Origin: Deltaproteobacteria bacterium
GTDB lineage: Bacteria; Myxococcota_A; Polyangia; Polyangiales; Ga0077539
Assembly (NCBI GenBank): GCA_016704445.1
Contig: JADJAE010000148.1
Span: 7,501 to 71,500 of the forward strand
Direction: 5' to 3'
DNA length: 64,000 nucleotides
Shown: positions 38,411 through 48,521 of the stretch, one piece after another
Layout: every line of letters begins with the position of its first letter
Numbering within the stretch: the stretch's first letter is position 1
Position numbers and translations under genes: made by a program
The notes under the pieces: generated by a model
The model's input: the letters and a program-made list of their open reading frames with translations, nothing else
What the model was told of the DNA's origin: nothing
Databases searched by the model: none

Positions 38411-39334
38411 CGCTCGCAGGGTCCGCCACCCCGCCGCCACCCCCCGCCGCCATGGCGGCGCCGTTGCGATCCGCTTGTTTCCCCGCGCTCCGGCGACGGC
38501 ACGCACGGTGCGTTGGGTGTAGCCTGAGGCCCTATGGTGACGCGGCGGAATGGCGGGGTGGACGTGGTGTTCAGGGTCCCGTCGTGGTCCGAGCGGTGGG
38601 TGCTCGAGGACGGCGTGACCATGCCCGAGACCAGCGAACATCGACTGACCTGCGAGCTGCTGGAGATGATCCTCCGCGCGTGGATCGCCCGCACGGCGCG
38701 CGACGCGGCGGTGTACGCCAACCTCGCGCTGCGCTGGGACGAGGAGCACCCCGCCGTGGGCGTCGACCCGGACGTGTGCCTCGTCGATCCGACGCCGCCA
38801 GACGCGAAGCTGCGCAGCCTGCGCACGTGGGAGCCCGGGCACACGGCGCCGCGCGTGGCCGTCGAGGTGGTGAGCCGCGACACGGCCGAGAAGGACTACT
38901 TCGAAGGCCCGGCGAAGTACGCCGCGAGCGGTACTCGCGAGCTGTGGGTCTTCGACCCGGAGCGGCGAGGGCGAGGGGCGCTGGGTCCGTCGGTGCTGCA
39001 GGTGTGGCGGCGCATGGACGACGGGGCGTTTCGACGGGTGTTCGCGGGCGACGCGCCGGCGTACTCCGACGAGCTCGGCGCGTGGCTGGTGGTGACCGAC
39101 GACGGCACCCAGCTGCGACTCGCAGACGACGAAGCGGGGGAGCGTCGCTGGCTGACCGGCGAAGAGGCCGCGCGGGCGCAAGCGCAGGCCGATCGCGAGA
39201 GGGCGCAGGCCGAGCGGGCGCAAGCGCAGGCCGAACGCGCGCGGGCCGACGCGCTCGCCGAGCGGATCGCCGCGTTGGAGGCGCAGCTCAACGCCAGCGA
39301 CGCGGTCCCTCGCGGACCGTCCCCCGCGCGCTGA
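38411..39334 (+). repeat. Direct repeat containing a Uma2 gene (copy 2)
   Basis: The partner of 25540-26522. Differences are a few substitutions, small indels in the upstream CCGCC tract, and fewer AQAERER units in the coiled-coil tail. It starts about 135 bases after repeat copy C, while copy 1 is not directly next to a recognisable repeat copy. Confidence 0.9.
38534..39334 (+). CDS. Uma2-family (DUF820) PD-(D/E)XK protein, copy 2
   Basis: 266 residues, almost the same as the Uma2 gene at 25659 over the first 215 residues. The replacements are few: GR to AR at ARTARDAA, YLEG to YFEG, and T-R-L to T-Q-L near the end of the domain. The core motifs VGVDPDVCLVDPT and VAVEVVSRDTAEKDYFEGPA are kept. 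The charged coiled coil is 21 residues shorter, through loss of repeat units. Function unknown, as for copy 1. Confidence 0.9.
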   Translation: MVTRRNGGVDVVFRVPSWSERWVLEDGVTMPETSEHRLTCELLEMILRAWIARTARDAAVYANLALRWDEEHPAVGVDPDVCLVDPTPPDAKLRSLRTWEPGHTAPRVAVEVVSRDTAEKDYFEGPAKYAASGTRELWVFDPERRGRGALGPSVLQVWRRMDDGAFRRVFAGDAPAYSDELGAWLVVTDDGTQLRLADDEAGERRWLTGEEAARAQAQADRERAQAERAQAQAERARADALAERIAALEAQLNASDAVPRGPSPAR

Positions 39335-39476
39335 CCTGCACGGGCCAAACTACCCTCCCATGCCCACGCTCCACGATCACCCGCCGCACTCCCCGAGGAG
39401 CGGGACGGGGAATGTCCTTTGCTGCGATCGCGTGTTGACCGGCGCGAGCGCGCGGCCTACTCCGATCGATGCCGCG

Positions 39477-41088
39477 ATGCTGGTGACACTGCAGGTTAGG
39501 GATCTGGCGATCATCGACGAGGTCGAGGTCACCTTCGGGGAGGGGCTCAACGTGGTGACCGGGGAGACCGGCGCGGGGAAGAGCATCCTCATCGATGCCC
39601 TCTCGCTCGTGCTGGGGGCGCGCGCCTCGGCGGCGGACATCGTGCGCACCGGGGCCACGCAGGCGGAGGTGACGGCGGTCTTCGCGGTGGCGGGCGACGA
39701 CCCCCGGAGGCAGCGCTTCGAGGAGGCGGGCCTCGCCTGGGACGACGAGCTGGTGGTGCGGCGCATCGTCGGCAACGAGCGCACCGGCGGGCGCTCGAAG
39801 GCCTACCTCAACGGGCGCATGGTCTCGCTGGCGCAGCTCGTGTCGCTGACCGCGGGCCTCGCGGACATCACCTCGCAGCACGACCAGCAGACGCTCACCG
39901 ACCCGATGACGCACCTGCATGCTGCTCGACGCGTCGGCCTCGCTGGAGGGCGCGCGGGCGCGCATGGCGCGGGCCCACGGCGCGATGGCCGAGGCCACGA
40001 GGGCGCTCGAAGGGGTGCTGCGCACGCTGAGAGACCGCTCCGACCGGGAAGACCTGCTGAAGTTCCAGGCGAAGGAGATCGACGCGCTCAAGCTGGTCCC
40101 GGGGGTGGAGGAGCAGTGGGCGGCGGAGCGGGAGAAGCTGCGCCACGCCTCGAAGCTGGCCGACGGCACCACCGCCGCGGAGGAGACGCTCTACTCCCGC
40201 GACGGCGCGGTGCTCGACGAGCTGGGCGCGGTGGTCGACGGGCTCACGAAGCTGGCCCAGGTCGACCCGACGCTGGGCGGTCCGCTCGAGCTGGTGAGCC
40301 AGGCGCGCACGCTGGTGCAGGAGGCCGCGAGAGAGCTGGGGCGCTACGGCCGCGCGGTGCGCGCCGACCCCGAGCGCCTCGCCGAGCTCGAAGAGCTGAT
40401 GCAGTCGCTCTCGCGGGTGAAGCGCAAGTACGGATCGACCGTGGAGGAGGTGCTGGCCTTCCGCGCGAAGGTGGGCGTCGAGCTCTCGACGCTGGAGCAG
40501 GGCGAGGGGAAGATCGCCGAGCTCGAGGCCGCGGTGGAGGTCGCGAGGGCGAGGGCGCAGTCCGAGGCGAGGGCCCTCTCCGAGGCGAGGCGCGCGGCGG
40601 CCGTGAGGCTCGGTGCGGCCATCAGCCGGGAGCTGGAGACGCTCGGGATGGGCGGCGCGAGGGTGGTGGTCGACGTGGCCCACGCCTCGCCCGGAGGCGC
40701 CGAGCTGGTGGTCGACGGCGCGAGGCTGACCGCGGCGGGCATGGATCGGGTGGAGTTTCTCATCGCCCCCAACCGGGGCGAGGAGCCGAGGCCCTTGAGG
40801 AAGGTGGCCTCTGGGGGAGAGCTGTCGCGCGCGCTGCTGGCCATCAAGCGGGTGCTCACCGACGTGGGGCCGAGGACCTTCTATGTCTTCGACGAGGTCG
40901 ACGCGGGCGTCGGCGGCGCGGTGGCCGAGGTCATCGGCCAGAAGATCAAGCAGGTGGCCGGGCGCCACCAGGTGCTGTGCATCACGCACCTGCCGCAGAT
41001 CGCGGTCTACGGCGACCGGCACTTCGTGGTGAGCAAGCGCGAGGTGGGCGAGCGCACGGCGTCGCTCGCCAGGTGTACGCTCCGGCGG
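39477..41088 (+). CDS. recN: DNA repair ATPase RecN, frameshifted and lacking its C-terminal end
   Basis: ATG 39477 starts MLVTLQVRDLAIIDEVEVTF, and the Walker A GETGAGKS lies near residue 30. The first frame runs to SQHDQQTLTDPMTHLH, where one extra base near 39921 shifts to the frame of LLDASASLEGARARMARAHG. The long coiled-coil arms follow, then the ABC signature VASGGELSRALLAIKRVLTD, Walker B YVFDEVDAGVGGAVAEVIG and the H-loop VLCITHLPQIAVYGDRHFVV. RecN is an SMC-like protein that acts at DNA double-strand breaks. After VGERTASLA the usual end of about 35 residues (the VEEIARMLGG-type tail) is missing. The frame instead runs directly into the RNB gene. Confidence 0.88.
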
Positions 41089-42684
41089 GTGAACGACCCC
41101 CGCAAGCGCCTTGACGAGCTCGTCGACCGCCTCGGCATCCGTCCCTCCGCCGACCCCCAGGTCGACGCCGAGGTCGCCGCGTGGATCGCCTCGCCGGGCC
41201 TCGACGACGGCCTCGACGACGAGACCGCGGTCCCTTATGTGACCATCGACAACGAGGACTCCCGCGACCTCGACCAGGCGCTGCACGTCACCCGAGAGGG
41301 GGACTCCTTCACGCTTCGCTACGCCCTCGCCGACGCGTCGTACTACGCCCGGCCCGGCACCGCGCTCTGGCGCCGGGCGCTCGCCATGGGGTCGAGCTAC
41401 TACCTGCCGGGCTTCGCGATCCCGATGCTGCCGGAGGCGCTCTCCGAGGGCATCGTCTCGCTCAACCCCGCGGTGCTTCGGCGCGCGGTGGTGTTCACGC
41501 TGCGCGTCGACGCGGAGGGGCGATGCGTGGAGGCGCGCGTCCACCGGGCCAGGATCTTCAGCCGCGCCAAGCTCTCCTACGAGGGCGTGCAGCGGTGGTT
41601 CGACGCGGGCTGCACGGGCGACCCCCGCTGCGACGCGCCGGAGGTGAGCGAGTCGCTGCTGGCCTTCGCGGCGCTGGGGACGCTGCGCATCGCGGAGGCG
41701 GCCACCCGGGGGGTGCTTCCGTTGCAGCGCTACGAGGCCGAGGTCGACCTCGACCCGAACGATCCACGGAGGCTCATGGCGGTGGCCCGCGACCGCAACG
41801 ACGTCGAGCGCTGGAACGAGCAGATCTCGCTGCTCTGCAACATGGAGGGCGCGAAGATGCTGCAGTCGCTCGGCCACTCCGACGACGACGTGCAGGCGGT
41901 GTATCGGGTGCACCTCCCGCCGCTGGACGTGCGGCTGGCGGAGCTGGAGGAGATCCTCCGCGCGCTGGCCGAGCGCCGCGGCCTCGAGGACCGCTGGCGC
42001 TGGAGGAGAGGGCGCCACGACCTCGCGGCCTGGATGGGGGGGCTGCCCGGGGGAGAGCTCACCGCGAGGCTCTCCCAGGCGGTGCAGCGGCAGGTCCGGT
42101 ACACCTATCGGGCGTCGGAGTTTCAGGCGAGGAGCGGGCCGCACCACGCGCTGGGGGTCGACGGGTACTCGAGGATGTCGGCGCCGATGAGGGAGGCCGT
42201 CGGGGTGTTCTCCCACAAGGAGCTGCTGGAGGGGCTCAAGCTGGTGGCGCCGCGGTCGCGCGAGGAGGACCTCGTCACCCGAGAGGCGGTGATCGCCACC
42301 GCCAACGAGGCGAGGCGGCGGCAGGGCGAGATCGACAACGCCGTCGACCTGCTGGTGCTCGAGCAGCTCCTGGGCGACGACCTCGCGATGGAGCCCGCGC
42401 GTCGACCGTGGCGATCGGGCACCGTCGTGGGCGTGCGTCCCTCGCGGGTCTACGTGGCGCTCGACGAGTGCGCGGTCGACCTCAAGGTCTACGTCGTCGA
42501 CCTGGAGAGCATCTACGGCACCGCCTATCGGGAGGACCATCGGGTGGCGCTGCTCCCCGAGGCGACCGACCGCGGGGCGCCGACCTTCGTGATGGGCGAC
42601 CCGGTCGAGGCGCAGGCGGAGCGCTGGGAGAGCGGGCGGTCGAGGTTCGTGATCCACCTGCGGCCCGCGCAGGCGAAGGGTTGA
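41089..42684 (+). CDS. RNB-domain ribonuclease (RNase II/R-like)
   Basis: 531 residues from GTG 41089. The preceding GTGTACGCTCCGGCGG looks like the spacer seen before another GTG start here (54040-54056). The RNB domain starts with the Asp-rich active site VTIDNEDSRDLDQALHV near residue 50. It continues with YALADASYYARPGTALWRRA, YYLPGFAIPMLPEALSEGIV, LRVDAEGRCVEA, ARIFSRAKLSYEGVQ and LLCNMEGAKMLQSL. RNB enzymes degrade RNA 3' to 5', using metal held by the Asp cluster. Cold-shock and S1 RNA-binding domains of full RNase R are absent or very short, so this is the compact RNB type found in several phyla. It is in frame with recN and may be read as a fusion; I treat it as a separate gene. Confidence 0.87.
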   Translation: MNDPRKRLDELVDRLGIRPSADPQVDAEVAAWIASPGLDDGLDDETAVPYVTIDNEDSRDLDQALHVTREGDSFTLRYALADASYYARPGTALWRRALAMGSSYYLPGFAIPMLPEALSEGIVSLNPAVLRRAVVFTLRVDAEGRCVEARVHRARIFSRAKLSYEGVQRWFDAGCTGDPRCDAPEVSESLLAFAALGTLRIAEAATRGVLPLQRYEAEVDLDPNDPRRLMAVARDRNDVERWNEQISLLCNMEGAKMLQSLGHSDDDVQAVYRVHLPPLDVRLAELEEILRALAERRGLEDRWRWRRGRHDLAAWMGGLPGGELTARLSQAVQRQVRYTYRASEFQARSGPHHALGVDGYSRMSAPMREAVGVFSHKELLEGLKLVAPRSREEDLVTREAVIATANEARRRQGEIDNAVDLLVLEQLLGDDLAMEPARRPWRSGTVVGVRPSRVYVALDECAVDLKVYVVDLESIYGTAYREDHRVALLPEATDRGAPTFVMGDPVEAQAERWESGRSRFVIHLRPAQAKG

Positions 42685-44712
42685 TGGGAGCGATGGAGTC
42701 GATGCGAAAGCTGAACGTCTCGTGGTGTCTCGTCCTGGGCGCGCTCTCCTGCGCCGCCCGTCCCCCCGCCGGTCCCACGGCGGCCACGTCGCGGAGCACC
42801 GGGGAGTCCCCTTCGGGGGCGCTGCCGGGCTACGCCGCGGAGGTCCCCTCGGCGCTGCTCCCCAGGGCGGAGCCGCTGGCGATGCGGGACGCCGAGCGCA
42901 TCCCGGTGGGGGCCTCGCCGGTGCGGGGGCGCGCCGACGCGCTGGTGACGGTGGTGGTCTTCAGCGACTTCCAGTGCCCCTTCTGCGCCCGCGTGGGCCC
43001 TACCCTCGCCGCCCTCTCGGAGCGCTACGGCGACGACATCCGCTTCGTCTGGAAGAACAACCCGCTCCCCTTCCACGACCGCGCCCGCCCCGCCGCGGAG
43101 GCCGCGATGGTGGTCTACGCCAAGGCCGGCGCGGAGGCCTTCTGGCGCTTCCACGACGCCCTCTTCGAGGACCGCGGCCGCCTCAGCGACGAGGGCCTCG
43201 AGGCCGCCGCCGAGCAGGTCGGCGTGACCCGCGAGGTGCTGCGCCACGAGCTCGCGACGGGCGTCTACCGCGCCGCGGTGGAGGCCGACATGGCCCTGGC
43301 GCAGCGGCTCGGCGCCGCGGGCACGCCCGGCTTCTTCATCAACGGCACGCAGCTCGTCGGCGCGCAGCCCGTCGAGCGCTTCGTCGCCGTGATCGACCCG
43401 GTGCTCGCGCTCGCCCGCGCCATCACCCCTCGGGAGTCCGCGTACGCCGTGATGGTGGCCAACCCGGTGCCCGGCCCCGAGGAGCCGCGCCCGTCGGCCC
43501 CGCCGCGCCGCCCGCTCGTGCCCGACCCCACGCAGGTGCTCCGCGTCCCGGCCTCCGGCGCCCCGTCGCGGGGGCCCTCGACCGCGCTGGTCACCATGGT
43601 GGTCTTCAGCGATTTCCAGTGCCCCTTCTGCTCCCGGGTCAACCCCACCGTCGCGGCGATGCGAGCCCGCTACGGCAACGACCTGAGGGTGGTCTTCCGT
43701 CACCAGCCGCTGGCGTTCCACACCGACGCCCGCCCCGCCGCGGAGGCCGCGATGGAGGCCTTCGCCCAGCGCGGAAACGCCGGCTTCTGGCGCATGCACG
43801 ACCTGCTCTTCGCCAACCAGCGGGCGCTCGGGCGCGCCGACCTGGAGCGCTACGCCCGCACCGTGGGGCTCGACCTGGGGAGGTTCCGCTCGGCGCTCGA
43901 CCAGCACACCCACGAGGCCGCCATCGCCGCCGACGCGGCCATGGCCACGGGCCTCGATGCCGCCGGCACGCCGCACTTCTTCATCAACGGCCAGCGCCTC
44001 TCCGGGGCGCAGCCCGAGGCCGCCTTCGCGGAGCGCATCGAGGCCGCGCGCACCGCCGCCCTCGCGTACCTCGCCGCGCACCCGGGCCTGACCCGGGCGC
44101 GCTACTACGACGCCCTCATGGCCACGGCGGACACCGCCGTGCGCCGCGTCACGCACCCCTCGGACGACCCCGACCACGTCTACACGGTGGCCGCCAACCC
44201 CGAGGCCCCCGCCTTCGGAGCGGTGCAGGCGCGCGTGGTCATCGAGCACTTCACCGACCTCGAGTGCCCCTACTGCGCTCGGGTCGCGCCGACCATCGCG
44301 CAGATCCGCGAGCGCTACGGCGACCGGGTGCGCTTCCGGTGGCGGCACTACCCGCTGGCCTTCCACCAGCACGCGATGCTGGCGGCGGAGGCGGCGCAGG
44401 AGGCCTTCGCGCAGCAGGGCAACGACGGCTTCGACCGCTACCGCGACGCGCTCTTCGCCAACCAGCAACACCTCGAGCCCGCGGACCTCGAGCGCTACGC
44501 CCGGGACCAGGGACTGGACCTCGCGCGCTTCCGAGACGCGCTCGACCGGCACGCCCACCAGGCGACGATCCGCCGGGACATGGCCGCGGCGAACGCGACC
44601 GGCGCGCGAGATCGGGACGCCCGCGTTCTTCATCGGGGGACGCTTCGTCGCGGGGGCGCTGCCCTTCGCGGAGTTCGAGCGGCGCATCGACGCGGCCCTC
44701 GCGGCGCCGTAG
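42684..44712 (+). CDS. Lipoprotein with three DsbA-like thioredoxin domains (frameshift near the end)
   Basis: The ATG at 42684 overlaps the RNB stop (TGATG). An internal ATG at 42702 starts the signal RKLNVSWCLVLGALSC (lipobox). Three Thioredoxin_4/DsbA-like domains follow, with active sites FSDFQCPFCARV, FSDFQCPFCSRV and FTDLECPYCARV (near residues 97, 314 and 527). Each carries the cis-Pro motif AAGTPGFFINGTQLVGAQP or an equivalent. In the third domain one base change near 44607 restores IGTPAFFIGGRFVAGALPFA and a stop at 44712. The whole would be about 676 residues. Proteins of this family catalyse dithiol exchange in the periplasm. Three tandem domains in one polypeptide is uncommon. Confidence 0.85.
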
Positions 44713-44720
44713 CGGAGCTG

Positions 44721-45221
44721 TCAGGGAGCGGCGGCGTCGGCGGAGACCGCGGCGTCGGGCGAGGCGATCATCACCTGGGCGTAGCAGTGGCGCTGCAGCA
44801 CGGGCAGCAGGTTGCGGCAGCGCATCGAGGGCTCGCCCGGCGCCGACTGCAGGCCGTTGAAGGCCGCGCAGCGGTTGTTGATCCACTGCGAGGTGCCCAT
44901 GAAGTCCTGCGGGGCGGGGACGCCCACGCAGAGGTCCGGCGTGCGCGAGGCCGCGGAGAGGCAGGTCGAGGTGAAGGTCTGCACCGCGAGCTGGCACTGG
45001 ATGCTCGGGCAGGCCTGAACGCGGGTCATGCCCTCGTTGATGCAGTCGCCCTGGGAGTGGGTGCGGGCCCAGGCGCGGGCCTCGACCGACTGGCGCTGCG
45101 CCTCCTGCACCACCTCGCCGAACTTCTGCTTCCCGAAGCGGGCGAGCAGCACCGAGCCGACGAGGCACGCCAGGATGAAGATCCCGACGATCGCCAGAAT
45201 GATCTTTGCGGTCTTTCCCAT
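44721..45221 (-). CDS. Small membrane-anchored Cys-rich protein
   Basis: 166 residues. One N-terminal membrane helix (MGKTAKIILAIVGIFILACL) acts as an anchor, then a charged helical segment (GKQKFGEVVQEAQRQSVEAR). A Cys-rich domain follows with about eight Cys in pairs (GDCINEGMTRVQACPSIQC, STCLSAASRTPDLCVGV, NRCAAF, MRCRNLLPVLQRHCYA). The Cys content fits an extracytoplasmic domain with disulfides. It ends convergently to the triple DsbA-like gene, 9 bases away, so a role as substrate of that oxidoreductase is possible but not shown. No family recognised. Confidence 0.7.
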   Translation of the reverse strand: MGKTAKIILAIVGIFILACLVGSVLLARFGKQKFGEVVQEAQRQSVEARAWARTHSQGDCINEGMTRVQACPSIQCQLAVQTFTSTCLSAASRTPDLCVGVPAPQDFMGTSQWINNRCAAFNGLQSAPGEPSMRCRNLLPVLQRHCYAQVMIASPDAAVSADAAAP

Positions 45222-45348
45222 GAGCGTCCCTCCGGGCGAGGCGGTAGCCCGCGCGCCGCCCCGCCGTCAACCCGCTCGCGGCGCTCCCGTCCATCGCAGC
45301 GGACGCTTGACACTGCTCCGACCCGCCGCCTAGCGTGCCGCCACGATC

Positions 45349-46841
45349 GTGCGACGAAACACGGCTCTTTTCGCTGCGGCGCTGTGGACGTCCGCCGGGG
45401 TTGCGAGCGCGCAGGAGGCCGACACGCCCTCCTCCGGGCCGCTGCATCTGCACTCGGAGACGGCGCGCATCGTCGACGTGGTCGACTCCTTCGACGCCGG
45501 GAGCCAGTTCAGCCTGCGGCTCACCGCGGGCTACCAGTTTCAGCGCCGCGACCTGCGCGTGCAGCGCGAGATGCGCGTGAGCAACCCGGGCACCAGCCTC
45601 GGAGTCCCTCAGTACGGCGACGTCGCGGACTACACCCGCAGCACGCACACCCTGCTGGTCAACGCCGAGGTAGGGCTCTTCCACGACCTCGCGTTCACCT
45701 TCGGCCTGCCGCTCGTGCTCTCCGACGCGCGCAAGCTGCGGCCCCCGAGCGGGGGCTCCGTCGACAACGCCCGCGCCGCCCTCGCCGACGGCTGGACCGA
45801 GGGGCCCGGCACCCCCCGCGCCACCTACCTCTTCGACCCCAGCTTCGACAGCCCCGAGCGCTCGGGCATCGACCAGGTGTCCCTCGGGCTGCAGTGGTCG
45901 ATCTTCAACCAGCAGCGCGACCGCAACCGCCCTACCTGGACGCTCTCCTTCCAGTGGCGTCCACCGGTCGGCTCGCTCATGCGCCCCTGCCGCCAGACCG
46001 CCACGGGCACCTTCTGCCCCGAGGCCTCCAGCGTCCCGGAGACTCCCGCCAGCGGCAACACCGCGCCCGCCGCCGCCGCCCGCTCGGCGCCCGCCAACCC
46101 CGACCCGGGCATCTCCCGCGGGCTCCACGGCGTGTACTTCCAGACCATGGTCTCCCGGCGCCTCGGGTACATCGAACCCTACGCGGGACTCGATTTCCTC
46201 GCGGAGTTCCCGATCCGCGACAGCGCCTTCCGCTACGCCGACACGCCCCTCGGGCAGCTCTCCAACTTCCCGCCCATCGTCGGCACCCTCACCGCGGGCA
46301 TGGAGATCATCCCCTGGGAGAACCGCGAGACCTGGCAGCGCCTGCTCATCGACCTGCGCTTCCGCGGCGCGTACTACTCCCCGGGCCGCGATTACTCCGC
46401 CCTGTATGACGCCCTCGGCTCGTCGCTGAGCCGGCCGCTCAACCTCCCGGGCTGCCCCTCCAACGCGCGCGACCCGGCGCCGACGGCACCTGCCAGGCCG
46501 AGCGCAACGTGTACTTCGACGGGCTCACCACCACCGCCTCGCACGTCGTCCTCGGCGGCAGCGCGATGGTGTCCGTTCAGCCTGCGAAGTTTCTTCGCTT
46601 CACCCTGGGCGCGGCCTTCGCGTGGACCTCGCCGCACACCATCACCAACACCGACGCCTGCAACCCGGGCCAGACCGTCCAAACGGACCACCCCGAGTAC
46701 CGCGGCGGCTGCCAGGGCAACAGCTCCCCCGACCCGACGCACCGCCCGGTCATCGACTCCGCCGGCGGGCGCTTCCGCAGCACCAACGACATCACCTGGG
46801 ATTTCTACGCCGCCATCGCGCTCACCCCGCGCATCTGGTAG
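45349..46841 (+). CDS. Outer-membrane-type protein (frameshift near residue 380)
   Basis: The start MRRNTALFAAALWTSAGVAS with the cleavage-like SAQEAD is a Sec signal. The first frame (45349 to about 46480) has repeated beta-strand patterns: SLRLTAGYQFQRRDLRV, LLVNAEVGLFHDLAFTFGLP, VSLGLQWSIFNQQRDRN and VYFQTMVSRRLGYIEPYAGL. Near 46480 one base change moves the frame to GTCQAERNVYFDGLTTTASH, and the protein continues to FYAAIALTPRIW at 46841. The total is about 497 residues. The final aromatic residue and strand pattern suggest a beta-barrel. No specific family is recognised. Confidence 0.7.
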
Positions 46842-46844
46842 CGC

Positions 46845-47249
46845 TCACATCGACAGGTTGGCCACGCACACCCGGTCGGCCCCAGCGTCCGGTCGCAGCG
46901 CCCGGCAGACCGTCCCGGGGCGGCAGTCACCATCGATCGAGCAGGCCCGAAGGCAGCGCCCGGCGAGCCCTCCGTCCGCCACGCCGCCGTCGGCCACCAC
47001 AGCCACGCCGCTCACGCAGACCCCCGCGAGCCCGGGGCAGTTGCGGTCGACGGTGCAGGGCAGGGTGCAGAGCGTCGCAGGCGCGCCGGTGGTGCTCGCC
47101 GTGACGCGGTCGCAGCGGGTCTCCAGCCCGCAGAACTCGTCGGAGACGCAGCGCCCGTAGCTGAGCGGGGGATCGTACTGATCCGCGCACGCGGCGGGCA
47201 TGAGCAGCAGGAGCATCGGAAGAAAGGGGCGCATCGCAGCGCGGAGCAT
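46845..47249 (-). CDS. Small Cys-rich lipoprotein
   Basis: 134 residues from ATG 47249, which overlaps the stop of the upstream phosphoesterase as ATGA, so the two are likely co-translated. The signal MRPFLPMLLLLMPAACADQY has the lipobox PAAC. Ten Cys follow in short spacings (GRCVSDEFCGLETRCDRV, LCTLPCTVDRNCPGLAGVCV, RCLRACSIDGDCRPGTVCRA), like small EGF- or dickkopf-type modules repeated in myxobacterial lipoproteins. Unknown role at the cell surface. Confidence 0.7.
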   Translation of the reverse strand: MLRAAMRPFLPMLLLLMPAACADQYDPPLSYGRCVSDEFCGLETRCDRVTASTTGAPATLCTLPCTVDRNCPGLAGVCVSGVAVVADGGVADGGLAGRCLRACSIDGDCRPGTVCRALRPDAGADRVCVANLSM

Positions 47250-48421
47250 CACGCGATTCCCCTTGGGGTCAACGTCAGCACCACCTTCGTGATCTCCCCT
47301 CGCGTCCCGAGGCGCATCGGCGGACCCCAGTAGCCCGTGCCCTCGCTCACGTAGGCCCAGGTGTCTCGCACCCTGTGGAGCCCCGCCACGATGGGCTGGT
47401 CGAGCGAGACCACGTAGGAGAAGGGCCAGAGCTGCCCGCCGTGGGTGTGGCCTGACAGCACCAGCCCGACGCCCCTCGCGGCAGCCTCCGGCACCGCCTT
47501 CGGCTGGTGCGCCAGCAGCACCAGGGCGCGCGTCGGATCGCGGTCCCTCAGGGCGCTCGCGAGGTCGGCCCGGTGCCCCGAGGCGTGCCCCGCGGCGGAC
47601 CAGTCATCGACGCCCGCGAGGTCGATGCTCGCCGCCCCGTCGCCGAGCGACACCCGCTCGTTGCGCAGCACCCGCATGCCCAGCCGGGCGAGCTCGGCCA
47701 TCCACTCCTCGACCCCGGAGTAGTACTCGTGGTTGCCCGTCACGAAGAACACCCCGTGCCTCGCGCGCAGCTCCGCGAGCGGCGCGACGTGCTCGCCCAG
47801 CGAGGCCACCGAGCCGTCGACCAGGTCACCCGTGATGACCACCGCGTCGGCGTGGAGGGCGTTCACCTGCGCGACGAGATCGACCATGAAGCGACGGTCG
47901 ATGGTGGGGCCGACGTGGATGTCCGTGAGCTGCACCAGGGTGTAGCCGTCCATCGCCGCCGGGAGCGCCGCGAGGGGGACGCGCACCGTACGCACCGTCG
48001 GGGCCGCGACGGCGGTGTGTACCGCGAAGGCCGAGGAGCCGACGCCGCCGAGGCCGCTCAGGGCGGCGACGGCGCGGGAGAACCAACGGCGGCGGCCCGG
48101 GTCGTGGAGGGCTCCGAGGACGCCGGCCGCGAGCCGCACCGCCTCGGCCAGGGTGAGCAGTACGAAGAGGAGGAAGGAGGTTCCCATCCAGACGAAGACC
48201 GCCCAGGCGAGCGGGGTGGCGACCGGGCGGGGGAGCCAGCGGGAGACGATCAGCAGCAGCGGCAGCGAGAGCCCGAGCGAGGCGAGGAGCGCGCGGCCCA
48301 CGCGGGTCCATCGCGCGGACCACGCGGGGTCGCGGAAGAGCCTCGCCCAGAGGAAGAAATGAATCCCCCCCACGACCAGCAGCACGACCGCGATGAACAA
48401 CAGGAGCTGGCCGATGCGCAT
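47249..48421 (-). CDS. Membrane-anchored metallophosphoesterase, YkuE-like
   Basis: 390 residues from ATG 48421 (MRIGQLLLFIAVVLLVVGGI). The longer open frame upstream is antisense to the next gene. Four hydrophobic segments fill residues 5-135. The calcineurin-like domain follows, with all metal motifs: LVQLTDIHVGPT (DxH), VVITGDLVDGS (GD), FFVTGNHEYYSG (GNHE), LLAHQPKA (H) and VLSGHTHGGQLWPFS (GHTH). Members of the YkuE/YaeI group are linked to phospholipid or UDP-sugar lipid turnover at the membrane. The exact substrate is open. It overlaps the small lipoprotein downstream by ATGA. Confidence 0.88.
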   Translation of the reverse strand: MRIGQLLLFIAVVLLVVGGIHFFLWARLFRDPAWSARWTRVGRALLASLGLSLPLLLIVSRWLPRPVATPLAWAVFVWMGTSFLLFVLLTLAEAVRLAAGVLGALHDPGRRRWFSRAVAALSGLGGVGSSAFAVHTAVAAPTVRTVRVPLAALPAAMDGYTLVQLTDIHVGPTIDRRFMVDLVAQVNALHADAVVITGDLVDGSVASLGEHVAPLAELRARHGVFFVTGNHEYYSGVEEWMAELARLGMRVLRNERVSLGDGAASIDLAGVDDWSAAGHASGHRADLASALRDRDPTRALVLLAHQPKAVPEAAARGVGLVLSGHTHGGQLWPFSYVVSLDQPIVAGLHRVRDTWAYVSEGTGYWGPPMRLGTRGEITKVVLTLTPRGIA

Positions 48422-48521
48422 GGGATGGTGAAGGGGGCTCTCCTGGGGGAGGACGACCCGCGTCGCCGCCCCGATGCGCCGCCACGATAGCCCACGTGCT
48501 AGAGCCCTGAGACCCCGGTCG

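Noticed and set aside
41089..42684. A true RecN-ribonuclease fusion enzyme
   Set aside because: A spacer-like sequence and GTG start precede the RNB domain, and RecN's own end is missing. Loss of DNA at the junction explains this better than a functional fusion.
41181..46409. A 1742-codon open frame on the + strand
   Set aside because: Only 42684 to about 44607 has protein character (DsbA-like). The start is the RNB gene in another frame and the end is antisense or out of frame with the outer-membrane gene.
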